Made by a program: the position numbers and the translations under genes. A DNA stretch of 64,000 bases, from assembly GCA_902651635.1 (NCBI GenBank), contig CACRSC010000028.1, forward strand, positions 53,509-117,508, in the 5' to 3' direction. The notes beneath the pieces are model-generated. The model was not told the DNA's origin. It was given only the letters and a program-made list of their open reading frames with translations, and did no database searches. Positions 11,528 through 22,632 of the stretch are shown piece after piece. How positions within the stretch are numbered: the first letter of the stretch is position 1; every line of letters starts with the position of its first letter. This DNA comes from Mastigamoeba balamuthi. Taxonomy: Eukaryota > Evosea > Mastigamoebida > Mastigamoebidae.

Positions 11528-12532
11528 CTAGATGTCGTTGACATCCGAGTCGTAGTCGTCCTTCCCCACGTTCTGTGTGTGGCAGTACGCCTTCCACTCC
11601 TCGAGTGTGAGCAGGTAATCAACCTGTTGCGGTCGCGTGACGACGTGAGACGAGTGCGTTAAGCAGTTAACAGCGCTGAGACGCTGCATGGGATGAGACC
11701 TGGAGCTTCATGTTCCTCTTTCCCGCGTAGACCGCCATGTAGAACAGGGGCACCAACTGCTGCAGGTGCTTCACGGTTGACAGAGCGCTGGTGCGAGTGT
11801 CGTTGCAGATGTAGCGGAACAGGCCGCGCGTGGGAGGGCCTATCTGGCGCTGTGTGGTGGGGGTGGGGCAGAGGGGGTCGTGAGCCTTGGTGATGCCCCT
11901 GCATGCGTGCCTCGAGCTCGCACCTGGTGGTGAACGTGTAGAAAAATGCGGCGTCACACGAGAGCAGCGACACCTTGTACTCGGGCTCCTGGGCATCGCA
12001 GACGAATGACGTGTCGCAGAGCACGACATCTGGGCAGTGCAGGCACCCACCACTGCTTCGTCAGTGTCTGGGCGGGCACTGCACCCGCTGCTGACACTGC
12101 GCTCACCGGTTATGGTCGCGGGGAGCGTGAAGCTCTTGAACGGCGTCCTGTCGATGCTCCCGAGCACGTCCGCCATGTCCTCTTGGCGGGTGTCAGCGAG
12201 CGCGGCAGACGGGGCAGACGAGCGCACCGGGAAGGAGGCGGGCGGTGAGGCTCCGGGAGGGCACCCTCGAGAGCTGCTCGGGGCTGAACTCCTTCCCCGA
12301 CTCCCCGAGGAGGATCCACGACGCCGGGGACACGCAGTCGAAGAGCCCTACAGGGCGGCCCTTTCGTCACGACAGCAAACGGGGGCTCAGGGCTCAGGGG
12401 CTGGGGCGCACCCGCGTTCTGGGCGAGCGACTTGATGACGAAGACCGGGGCGTCGCGCATGGCAGACACGATGACGGTCTTGCCCATGCCCTCCTCGGAT
12501 ATCCTGATCTGCATGAGTTGCGGCTCAGCCAT
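11528..12532 (-). CDS. Hypothetical protein, about six exons
   Basis: Not recognised. Minus-strand exons 12412-12532, 12228-12347, 12107-12181 and 11924-12029 join in phase through introns of about 45-80 bases, with donors GTGCGC and GTGAGC. Exon 11528-11623 joins the block ending at 11700 in phase (CTCCAG|GTTGAT). The junction between 11924 and the block at about 11700-11852 could not be resolved in frame. The protein starts MAEPQLMQIRISEEG and is about 220-230 residues. It has several beta-strand-like segments (VIVSAM, VFVIKSL, AFFYTFTT) and an acidic C-terminus (DDYDSDVNDI). No signal peptide or membrane segment. The small, evenly coded exons make a real gene likely; the function is unknown. 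Confidence 0.6.
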
Positions 12533-12544
12533 CGGAGGTTTTTC

Positions 12545-12760
12545 TGGTCTGAAAAGATATTAGTACAGAATTGTTTGTTGCGGATAAATCTGCGTGAGCA
12601 AGGACGTCAGCGGAAAAAGACCTGCGTCAGGATTCCTCCGTTCAATTGACTCCCGCCCCGGCGAATGACGTCGCTCTCCCTGCACCCAGAAACACAGAAC
12701 TTTATTGCTCTGATCTCAGAGAGCCCCCTAGTTCACAACAGAATCAGGGCCCTTACGCCA
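12545..12760 (+). repeat. Dispersed repeat, copy 1 (partner at 25608-25830)
   Basis: Shares an ordered set of words with 25608-25830 in the same orientation: an ATTTGTT-G-CGGA-AATCTGCG block, GGATTCCT, CCCCGGC-AATGACGTCGC, and AACACAGAACT-TATTG-TCTGA-CTCAGAGA. The identity is patchy, suggesting an old copy. Class unknown; no terminal inverted repeats or coding capacity seen. Confidence 0.45.
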
Positions 12761-13443
12761 ACAAGATACTGGATCTCATTTGAATATGTGTATGGTTCAC
12801 CGCTCTGCGGGCACTGCAAGATAGGCTCGGCAAGCCCCCAACCCTAACAAAAAGCAGATTGAGAACATTATGCAGCCACCAGGCTTTGAACCATCGTCCC
12901 CAAAGAAGAAAGTGAACACTGTTACAGTGTGTGTCCTACCACTTGGAGCCAGAAAGATACGGGCAGAGCCCTTATGAATCTGCCTTTATCACTTCTTCTC
13001 TATTCTGTTTTATTGAAGAGCTATTTGTATCAGAGAGAAAACCTTCAAATTGAATCTTCCATTGAGCGAATTGTATTCAATACAGTGATTTTGTTCTTTT
13101 ATGAACATTCTTGAATTTGATTGTACTGTTTGAATTTTACTCAATTTCTAACAGAGAAGATCAAAGGCCAATCCAATAACAAAGGCCTCTGTGGCACATT
13201 GAACTGAAATCTGTGAAAACACATCACATCAAAATGACAGAGATCTGGGCTCAGTAAGGGCTGTTAGCTTATTCTGACAGCTTCTGAGCATTCTAGATTC
13301 TAAGAACTTCAGACCACTCAAATGAGCCGTTTATCTTCTTGGAAGAACAAAGAAAGTCGTCCGCAATCTTGACTGAGAAAAACGAGAGTCGTTCCAGCCG
13401 TCCGCAGTCTTCTGCTCGCTAATTGCTTTGAACAGCCACAGCG
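12761..13443. other. AT-rich intergenic stretch
   Basis: Clearly lower in GC than the flanking genes, rich in GAATTT/TTGAAT words, with no frame longer than about 60 codons that looks coding. No recognisable element. Confidence 0.4.
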
Positions 13444-13449
13444 GTGGCC

Positions 13450-14046
13450 GCCGACCTTTTGCAGGCCACCTCAGCCTCAAACAGACTTTTTACACAATTT
13501 TGCACAGGACATTGCCGAAGAGGCCGTCCTCAGCCCCATGTGGCGATCAGGTGTGCAGGGCACACAGGCGACATTGCGGGTGATCACAACTGGACCTACG
13601 GCCGGGGGGCGATCGACCACAAGCCCAGGGGGCTCAGCCAGTGGTCTTCAGGGCCACCATCACAGTGCACACTTTGGGCCTGCAGGCCTCAGGGGAACCA
13701 TGGTGATGACAGGCACACGTCGGGGCTGCACCCATCCTGGTACCCACAGATAAGCAGCGACCGCGATGTCCAGCATTGCTCCATTGTGGTGCCAGCGTTT
13801 GGCGCTCTAGTGCGTTGCAGCCCGAGGAGGGGGGAGAGAGAGAGACAGGGACAGACACCAGACGGCTGGCCACCTCACGCAAGGAGGGCGACCGCCAGAG
13901 CCGCGAGGGCCGCCAGGGCCACCGCGGGGGCGATGCTGTGGGCGCCCGAGGTGTAGGGGCTGGGCCCGGTGCCCAGGGTGGGGTCGTAGACGATGAGCTT
14001 GGCGCCCGCGTCAAACTTGACGGTCGCCTCTGCGCACTTGACGTTG
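13450..14046 (-). pseudogene. Partial duplicate of the GPI-protein 3' end
   Basis: This block matches about 14240-14834: the last 55 or so codons of the GPI-anchored protein, the stop and several hundred bases downstream. The coding tail (about 13876-14043 on the minus strand) is fully open and ends in the same Ala/Leu-rich hydrophobic tail and TGA. In about 56 codons I count eight synonymous and three non-synonymous differences, which suggests coding constraint after duplication. Homology stops abruptly at the VKCAEA segment. Upstream (14050-14287) lies an unrelated minus-strand frame with no visible start. It may be the end of a degraded tandem paralogue or an active chimeric gene. Confidence 0.6.
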
Positions 14047-14666
14047 GGGGGTGGCAGCAGGAGCCCCTGGGCCTCGGTCTGCCCGACGTGTGGCTCTTCA
14101 GAGCCACCGCTTCGTTGCCGCCGTGCTGCACCTTCGTGAGTGGTCTGTTGCCTTCCCCACTATCCTCAGCGTCGACGATCCTCAGCTGCGGGCCCCGAAG
14201 CGAAGCACGCAAGGCTTCGGTCTCCTCTGCCGTGTGCTCCCCCACCTGCTGCTGGGGCCACCTCAGCCTGAGGTCGACCTTTGACACTGGCGAGCGTTAT
14301 GGTCCCCAGCCCTGCCAGAGCCGGCAGGGCAGGTGCTTAGGCAACCGCCACGCGCATAACTCCAGGCGATCGCAACAGGACCAACGAATGGGCGGCGTTC
14401 TACCCTGAGCCCGTCCACCAACAGGAAGCATCACGCCCACCAATCGCAGTGCACACTGTGGGCCTGCAGGCCTCTTGAGGGGACCACGTGGCGATGTCAG
14501 GCAAACATGTTGGGGGTCCACTCCCCCCGTCTCCCACAGATAAGCAGCGACCGCGATGTCCAGCAATCCTCCAATGGCAGGGTCTTCAGCGTTGGAGCTC
14601 TCTCTGTTGTGTTGCAGCCCTCAGAGAGAGGAGAGCGAGGGACAGACCACCAGACGGCTGTCCACC

Positions 14667-15966
14667 TCACGCGAGGAGAGCCACCGCCAGCGCCGCTAGG
14701 GCCGCCAGGGCCACCGCGGGGGCGGCGCTGCGGGCGCCCGAGGTATAGGGGCTGGGCCCGGTGCCCAGGGCGGGGTCGTAGACGATGAGCTTGGCGCCCG
14801 CGTCGAACTTGACGGTCGCCTCCGCGCACTTGACGTCGCCGGCCGAGACCACCGCGTTGGCGCGGGCGACGAGCTGCGCGAGGACCGCGTGGTCCAGCGC
14901 CGAGGCCTCGGCCGCGGCCCAGCCGCTGATGTCGACGGCGGCCTCGTGGCCGTCGACGACGGCCGAGCCCTTGAGGTCGACGAAAACCTGCACGCCCGTC
15001 GTCGACACGGCGGCGCGCGCGCCGAGGCGCAGGCCCGAGGAGGCGGTGACGACGCGCAGCTCGAGGACGTTGCGGGCGTCGGCGTAGGGGTAGTTCTGGA
15101 TCTCGACGACGGTCTCGAGGACCTTGGGCAGCACCGTCGTGCGGCCGTAGTCGACGACGCCGGCGACAGACGACATGATGTACGTGATGGCCACCGTCAG
15201 GCTGCTGGCGCTGTCGCGGCCGACGATGCGGTAGTGGTGCGCGCCCGGGGCCTTGGGCGACGTGCCCGAGCTCTCGTGGCTCCAGCGGATGCCGCTGCCC
15301 AGCAGCAGAGGCTCGACGAAGCTCTTCTGCGAGACCACGTTGCCGCTGGGGTCGCGCTCGACCAGGCCCGTGTACACCATGCCCATGCAGCCGAACGACC
15401 CCTCGACGCCGGCCTTGACAAAGTCCACCAGGTCCCTGCGCGACGGCCGTGAGCGCGCGTGACGCAATTGCACAGGAGAAAACGATGGCGGAAAACGGGA
15501 TGAAATTCAACCGCAGAGGCGCCGGGAGGGCAGTACGCACAGGCCGACACGCGCCGAGGCGTTGAACATGCCGTACCACGCGACGGGGAGCGTGTGCGGC
15601 ACCAGCACGCCGCCATCTGTCAGCCGGGAGGCGACCGGTGTGTTAGTGAAAAAACAAAGTCGAATTCACATCTTATTTCCCCCTCCCGAAGAGGCCTGGC
15701 AGCGCGGACGCACAGGCCCAGATCCCGTTGGCGTCGGCGGCTGCGTGGGCGCTGATGTCGTGGTTGGCGAGGACGTCCGCGGCGACGCGGGCGTCGAGCG
15801 AGTAGAGGACGGAGCCCGGGAGCAGGTCGAGGTCGACGTTGCCCGCCGCGCGGAAGTGCAGGTCGACGTCGGCCTCGACGCCCGAGACGTTGCCGACGAA
15901 CTGGAGCTCGAACGCCGACGCGCTGCACGCCACGACGGCCAGGACCAACGCTGCTACGCTCTTCAT
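14667..15966 (-). CDS. Putative secreted GPI-anchored surface protein
   Basis: Three minus-strand exons, 15714-15966, 15541-15616 and 14667-15435, join in phase (donors GTGCGTCC and GTGCGTAC) to about 365 residues. The N-terminus is a signal peptide (MKSVAALVLAVVACSASA). The C-terminus is a small-residue region (SPYTSGARSAAP) followed by an Ala/Leu-rich hydrophobic tail ending at the stop, the usual GPI-attachment signal. Between them lie alternating hydrophobic, beta-rich segments without a recognised domain, and few Cys. By this architecture it is an exported plasma-membrane surface protein of unknown function. The duplicated 3' end next door suggests a small tandem family. Cell location is inferred from the two signals. 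Confidence 0.8.
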
Positions 15967-16671
15967 GCTCCCGTGTGGTGTTGTTGTCGCTGTTGGCTTG
16001 TTTGGTGTCGTTCGCTGTGGCGGTGGCGCTGTGCGGTGTGGAGGCGCAGTCCCGGTTGGTTAGACGAGTCCGGCGGTTGCGTGGAAAGTAAAACTGTAGT
16101 GCTGGTGTGGGCGTTTTTCGCAGCGGGTTTTGATCCCGGGGCGGTGACCGTTGTTCGGTTTTTCGGGGTCATAAACTGCACGTTTGGGGTAAACCAGCTG
16201 GTGAGTCATCCGCACCGCCCGACCCCGCACCTACTGGCAGAAGAGGGGGAATTCCTCGCGCGACAACACAATTCTGCAGGCACGTGCAATGCGGGCCACA
16301 ACGTCCAGGCCGCTCCTGGCCTCTGTGGACGCCAGGGGCGCAATATCTGCCCAGAGATCATTGATTGTCCCTGACCAGGGCCACCAAAACCAAAGGGCAG
16401 CAGCACCAACGGGCGAGGGTGTCTGCGGCCTTCCACACGCTACCAATCCGGTATCAGCATTTGCCCAAGTATGTTCCGAGCGAGTCAATTGCAACATGCA
16501 TTCACAAGAATGCCCAGCAGTGGCAGCAGCCCCCAGCAGCGGCCTGAGTGGAACCAACCCAGATTCCCCCCATGTCAGCTGATATCAGCTCCTGAGATAT
16601 CACTGGTGAATATCTGAATCTCTGTCAGAAATATCATCTTCTGCACAGCGAGCGCCCAGCAGCGCGTCACC
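15967..16671. promoter_or_regulatory. Divergent intergenic region with an AATATC cluster
   Basis: Separates the start codons of the GPI-protein gene (-) and the PLD gene (+). Just before the PLD start, 16581-16636 holds four related words (GATATCAGCT, GAGATATCAC, GAATATCTGA, AAATATCATC). A similar cluster lies in the predicted PLD intron at 17040-17095. A shared promoter element is a reasonable guess. Confidence 0.4.
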
Positions 16672-19600
16672 ATGGGCGGCTCGCAGAGCGTCCCGCGCCC
16701 CGAGACCGCGGCCTCCCTCTACCACCTGCGCGCCATCACCGGCCGTGCGCCCCCGCCGCCCCCCGCCTGTCGTCGTCGTTGTTGTTGTTGTTGCTGTGCT
16801 GTTGGTTTGTTGTGTTGTGCTGACGTGGCGCAGTGCTCGCGACGCACATCAAGCGCCTCCGCGTCTGCTTCTACGAGCTCGTGCCCTCGGGGCGCATACC
16901 CCTGGCCGACTGGCCCTCGCTCTTCGAGCCGCGCCTCGCCAGCTGCGGCCTCCCGGGCGCCCTCTGGCGCGTCCTCAAGGTCCGCCTCCTCCCCGCGATC
17001 GCCCTATTCCCCCTATTCAATCGGGAAAATGTCGATTCCAACAAAATATCAGCTGATTCCGCGATATTGCGCGCGGAATATCTGAAATCTCTGGGCACCC
17101 TCCCTGACGGCTGGGCACTGCTGCTGCAGAGCGAGCAGGCGCAGGCCATCGCCCGCGTCGAGGGTCCGCTCGAGGCCAGCGTGCTCGGCGGGGGCGTGCC
17201 CGGCGACACCCCGCCGCTGCCGCCCGACGAGGACCCCGACATCGCGGGCGACCCGGCGCTCTTCGACTGGTTCGACTTTGTCTACGCCTTCCACTGCGCC
17301 CTCCTCCTCCCGCACCACCGCCTCTGGTCCTGTGCGCCCCGCCTCTCCCGCGCCCCCTGTCGGTTTTCGCCCCCTCTTATGGCGTCATTTGTGCTCTTTT
17401 GCTCGGATTTGCCGTTTTTGGTGCTCGTATTTTGGGTGCAATTGATTTTCGCCCCCGGCTCTGCAGTTGGGCTGGGCGGCGGCCGCTAACGCTGGGGGGC
17501 GGTGCTGGTGCAGTCTTCTTCAAGCTGATGAGCCCCAAGGGGGACTGGATCCGTGCCGAGGACGTGCGGAGGGCCGGCGAGACCGCGGGCGCCGACGGGG
17601 CGGCCCTGGCGGCCGAGATCAGCGCGCTGTTCGGCGACGACGCGGCGCTAAGCGAGGCCCAGCTCGTGCAGCGCGCCGACAAGGCCGCGGCGCCGTTCCC
17701 CCTGCTGCTGGGGTACTTTGGGGCGCTCGAGGCGCTGCGCGGGCACCTGAAGCGCGCAGAGGCGCTGATGCTCGAGGGGGCGCTCGAGGGCGGTGAGGGC
17801 ACGTACGCAGAGGCCGTGGGGCAGCTGTGGAGGCTGAGCGAGGGCGGGTCGTGGGCCGAGAGGCTCGTGACGGTGCGCAACGGGTTCATGTGGTACCACA
17901 GCTCCGACGGCTCGCAGCTGCGCCAGGTCTCCCCGCTCTACCGCGTCAGCGTCAACTTCGAGGAGAACGACGAGCGCCAGAACTGCTTCTCGTGCGCCCT
18001 CTGTCGCCCCTGGGCCTTGCTTGTCCTATGCCTCGCGAGCTTCTGGCTTCCCCTCGTTCCTCATCTTTGTGTCCACGTTTGTTTTGTTTCGACTTCGGGT
18101 TTTTTTTCTCCTTGGTATTTTTTGTGAGTTGGCTCTGCTGTGCTTCCTACAACTCCAGAGGGCTGTTCTCCTAGATCTGGGCTTTGCGCGTTGGGGTAAG
18201 CATTGGGGTACCTACGGCGAATATAGTTGGTCGCCAGATACAATCCAGCAGGCCCGGGCAATGGCTTTCAAGCGGCACTCTGCGGCCGTTACATACAAAT
18301 TGCTCCTCCAAACCGTCTCACCTGATGCCACGCGTCTGCGCGCTGGACAGAGTGCTGTCGGGGGCCTGGTTCAGGCAGTTCAGCGCCAAGACGCGGCAGG
18401 AGATGCACAGGTGGATCCACACGATCCTCAAGAACTCGCGCGAGCCCGACGACAACGGCCTCTCGAGCTACAGCCCCCCGCGGATCATGCCGACCTCCAC
18501 CGACAGCGTCACCTTCTACGTCGACGGCACGGCCGCCGCCCGCGCCTGTGGTGCACGCGGGGCCACGCACTGACCACGGCGGTGCTGGCGGGGCGCAGGG
18601 GAGGACTACTTCGGGGCCGTGGAGGACGCGATACGCGGGGCCGAGGAGGAGGTGATGGTGTGCGGGTGGTTCCTGTGCCCGTCGCTGTACCTGCGGCGGG
18701 GCCCCGGGGCGACGGTGTACGACAGGCTCGACTACGTGCTGGCGCAGCAGGCGCGGCGCGGGGTGCGCGTGTACGTGCTGCTGTGGAACGAGCCCAAGAT
18801 CGCCTTTGAGCTGCGCAGCGAGTGGGCCGTCTCGCGGCTCAGCGAGGCCGGGGCCAACATCGTCGTGCTGCGGCACCCGCCGACGTTCCCGCTGTACTGG
18901 AGCCACCACCAGAAGCTCGTCGTCGTCGACCAGCGCGCGGCGTACCTCGGCGGGCTCGACCTGGCGTTTGGCCGCTGGGACACGCCGCAGCACGCGCTGG
19001 CCGACCCCTGCGCGCTCAGCACGCGCTGGCCCGGCAAGGACTACTACAACTCGAGCTTCAGCGAGATGGCCGGGCTCGACAGGCCCGACGACACGGCGCT
19101 CGACAGGGCCAACGTGCCGCGCATGCCCTGGCACGACGTCTGCGTGCGCGTCACCGGCGACGTCGCCCGCGACACCGCGTGGAACTTCATACAGCGCTGG
19201 CACCACCACCTGCGCGACAACGAGGCCACCGTCGCCAGCAGCCCCCTGCCGCGCCAGGCCCCGCCGCCGTCGTCGCCCCACGGGGCGCGCGCGCAGGCCC
19301 AGGGCTGCGCGTACACGTGCCAGGCCGTCCGCAGCATCTGCGAGTGGAGCGGGGGCACCTGCTGCGAGACCTCGTGCAACGAGGCCTACACAGAGCTCGT
19401 GCGCTGGCTTTCCCCCTCATCTCTCTGCTGCGCGCTCGAATGCTCTGCCGTTGCGCGGTGTGCTCTGTGTGCTTAGCGAACGGGGGTGGGCGTCTGTCTG
19501 TGAGCCCTTTGCACGCGACCAGCGGGGCCTATTGTTTGCACTACGCGGCCACTTTTGTCCACACCGCGACTCGAGCGCGGGGGAGCACCCAGCCGCGCGC

Positions 19601-20702
19601 GCTGGAAGTCCTCTTGGGTGGCGTTTCGCTTCTTTCTATCGTTCCCTGTGAGCTTTCTGGCGGGTGGGGTGCTCTCCCCACTTCTTCCCCTTAGGGCAAG
19701 GTTTACTTAGAACATCCACCGGGGAGAACCACCCCGAGTGTGCCTCGTGCGCGTGCGTGGCGTCGTGGCTGACGGGCGAGCGAGCAGATCAGGCGGAGCC
19801 GGCGGTTTGTGTACATCGAGAACCAGTTCTTCTCTTCGCTGCTAGACCCCGACGGCATGCACAACACCGTGTCCGAGGCGCTGTACGAGCGCCTGCGAGC
19901 GGCCATCTCCGCGCGGGAGACGTACCGGGTGGTGGTGCTGGTGCCGCTGCACCCCGAGGGCATGAGCCTGACTACGATCCGCTTCATCATGAAGTGGCAA
20001 TACGAGACCATCTGCCAGGGCGAGGGCTCGGTCATGGGGCGGCTCTCGGCCGAGTTCCCCGAGGTGGACCTGGGCGAGTACATGGCCTTTGTCTCGCTGC
20101 GCCAGTGGGGGCTGCTGCCGCCCGCGCTGGGCGCGGGGGACTTTGCCGAGCGGGTGGCGACGGAGATGGTCTACGTGCACAGCAAGCTGATGATCGTCGA
20201 CGACGAGGTGGCCATGGTGGGCTCGGCCAACATCAACGACCGCAGCCTGCTGGGCGACCGCGACTCGGAGCTCTCGGTGGTCGTGAGCGGGGGCGAGCGC
20301 GTCGAGTGCTCCATGGCCGGCGAGCGCGTCAGCGTGTCGCGCGTCGTGCACGAGCTGCGCGTGCGGCTGTGGGCCGAGCACACGGCGGCCGACCCGCGGG
20401 CGCTGCAGGACCCCGCGTGCGACGAGACCTTCAAGGGCGTGCTGCTGGGCACGGCTGAGGCCAACACGCGGGCCTACGAGCAGGTCTTCGGGGCGTCGAT
20501 CCCCAGCGACAGCATCCGCTCGCTGGCGCAGTACAGGCCCCCCGTGGCCTGCCAGCTGCCCGACCGCGAGGCCGCCGCCCTCCTGCGCGAGCACGTCCGG
20601 GGCCACATCGTCCGCTTCCCGCTGAGGTTCCTCGAGGACGAGGACCTCTCCCCCTCGAGCCTGGAACGCGAGGGGCTGCTCGACGCGTTTCTCTTCCAAT
20701 AG
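16672..20702 (+). CDS. Phospholipase D with EF-hand-like and PH domains
   Basis: Seven exons (16672-16744, 16834-16979, 17130-17331, 17514-17991, 18351-18550, 18599-19398, 19788-20702) join in phase to about 937 residues. MGGSQS at the start is a plausible N-myristoylation site. An EF-hand-like region (LMSPKGDWIRAEDV) is followed by a PH domain ending in the typical helix Trp (EMHRWIHTIL). The PLD core has both HKD motifs: HHQKLVVVD-x6-GGLD, and VHSKLMIVDD-x6-GSANINDRS, plus the IENQFF segment. Such enzymes cleave phosphatidylcholine to phosphatidic acid and choline at membranes. The stretch 16980-17129 is an open frame but poor in GC3 and full of AATATC words, so I treat it as an intron. The donor at 18551 could also be placed three bases earlier. 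Fragments of exon 5 and the following intron recur at 37153-37440. Confidence 0.93.
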
Positions 20703-22632
20703 CAACACAAGCAACACAGATTGTGCCAGGCTACAACGTGACCCAGACTACAGAAGGTGACCCATATGCCTGTGGGGACAATGCTCACACGAATGAACAT
20801 AAGTACATCGTGCATGTTGGAACATCATTAAGACCTGGAATTGACCTCCCAATCAGACAGTGGGCGATCATCCTCTGTCATGAGTGCATGGCTCTGTGCC
20901 ACCAGGCTCAGTCAACAGAAGGAGAACTCAGTTATGCATCGGAGCTGTCTGGTAGGATGCATGTTGCAGGCAGCAAGGCCGTGTACCAATCAAGCTCTTG
21001 GGGACAGCAATCGTGCATGTCAAGTGGACCCGCAGCCCAAAGCACACAACACAACACAGCCTTGGATCAGAGAAAAATGTGGGGTTAGGAGGCCTGGGGT
21101 GCTGATTGTGGCAGAGGAGGGTGGCTGCTGTGCTGTGGGTTGAGTGAGGGAGGACTGGAGAGTGTGTTGATCTTGCTGTGGGAGGAGAGCAGAGAGAGCA
21201 GAGGAGGAGGGCAGGGTGCTGTGGTTTGTTCATGGGGGACATGGGGAATCCAGAGGGTTGCATTGCAGCAAGTCCCCCATCCGAAGAGTGCCCGTGAGCA
21301 TACCCCCCGGCATTTGCGCTACTAGGACGGCAACACGAGAGGCGAGGGATGGGCCATGGGCTGCGTCGTCCCGAGGAAAGTGCACGTCGATCAGCAGTCC
21401 AAGTTAAATACTGTGCTCAGCCCCCATCACATGTGCCGCAAAAAGCAGCTGCTCCACACAATTATGGGCTCCCGAAAAGAACCAGAACTGCAATCACGCC
21501 ACCCTGGCCGCTACCAGCCAGCATAAGTGACCAGAACCACTGCCACTGCACTGGCTTCTTAACTGAAACACATTTTATTGGATTTGGAACAAAGCAGAGA
21601 GAAGCAGAGAGAGAGAAGCACAGAAGCATAGCAAGCAGGCCCTCAGGGGCCCCAGAGCTTTTGCAGGCTCCGCGTAGTTCCCCTCACGCTCGCACAGCCT
21701 GCTGCTGGTGGCAGAGCCTGCCTGCAAGAAGGCTCGGCACAGCCTGGGCGATTCTTGGTGACAGAGGAGCTCAGTGTCCGTCTGTGTCTCTGAGAGCGAC
21801 CGTGCACGCCCATGGCATGCGAGGATCGTCTGGAGCAGGCCAGCTGCATGACAGCCACGGCAAAACTCGAGGTGCAGCACCTCCGCAATGGTGGCCCAGC
21901 CCCTGCCCCTCGAACGCGCAGACGAAAGCAGCCAACCGCCATGTCGGCCTCCCTGGGTCCCACTCCACGGGCATCACGCATCGACAGCGCACGCACGTGG
22001 CAGGTGCCGGCGAGCGTGGGCCTCCAGCCCCACCGAGGGGCCTGCATGCCCAAGGCGCCTTGGTGCGAGCTGCCACGCTTGCGACTGCCAAGTGCGCTGC
22101 CGGGCGACAGGCGGCAGGGCTGGCGTGCCGGTGGTGCGAGTGCGCCGGCCAGAGAGACAGACTCGCGGGACTGCCCAGAGCTTCTCCTCTCCCTGCTGAC
22201 GCGAGTGAGCCCAGCAGGTCATACAGCTGCCTTAACGCGGACCTTGGCCTCGGGTGTCCCTCGGGTGCGCGTTCGAGCCACACTGCACTGCGCTGGTCCA
22301 CGCCGACGCCTGGGCCACCGCCGCCGCCGCTGGGGCAGCACTCACTTGTGTGGCCAGGCTCTCGGGCGCAGCAGGCGCAGTTTGGCTGCGAGACAGAGGG
22401 CGCTCTCCTTGCCGGGCCAGCCGAACGGCTTCTGCAACAGAACACAGAATGAGATAGAACCTTGCCGGCAAACTACAAAGATAGTTCAGTTTGCGTGTAT
22501 GTTGTGACACTTTGAGGGTATTTCTCGCCGCCGTTGCAAACACCCACCACTGGTTTTGTGTGCGCGCAGTGCGTAGTGTGTAGTGCGCTATCTGTGCTGG
22601 GTGCTTTGTGCACGTACCACGTCCCGGCCATC
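20703..22632. other. Long region without a firm gene
   Basis: The best candidate is a Cys-rich minus-strand frame at 21771-22445 with possible splice sites (CACAA|GTGAGTG near 22345, CAG acceptor near 22287), but no start or domain can be assigned. The rest is of intermediate GC with purine-rich tracts (21100-21230) and no recognised repeat. Confidence 0.3.

Noticed and set aside
21349-22452. 367-codon + strand frame as a gene
   Set aside because: It lacks protein-like composition and any repeat or domain, and overlaps competing frames of similar quality; no splice logic supports it.
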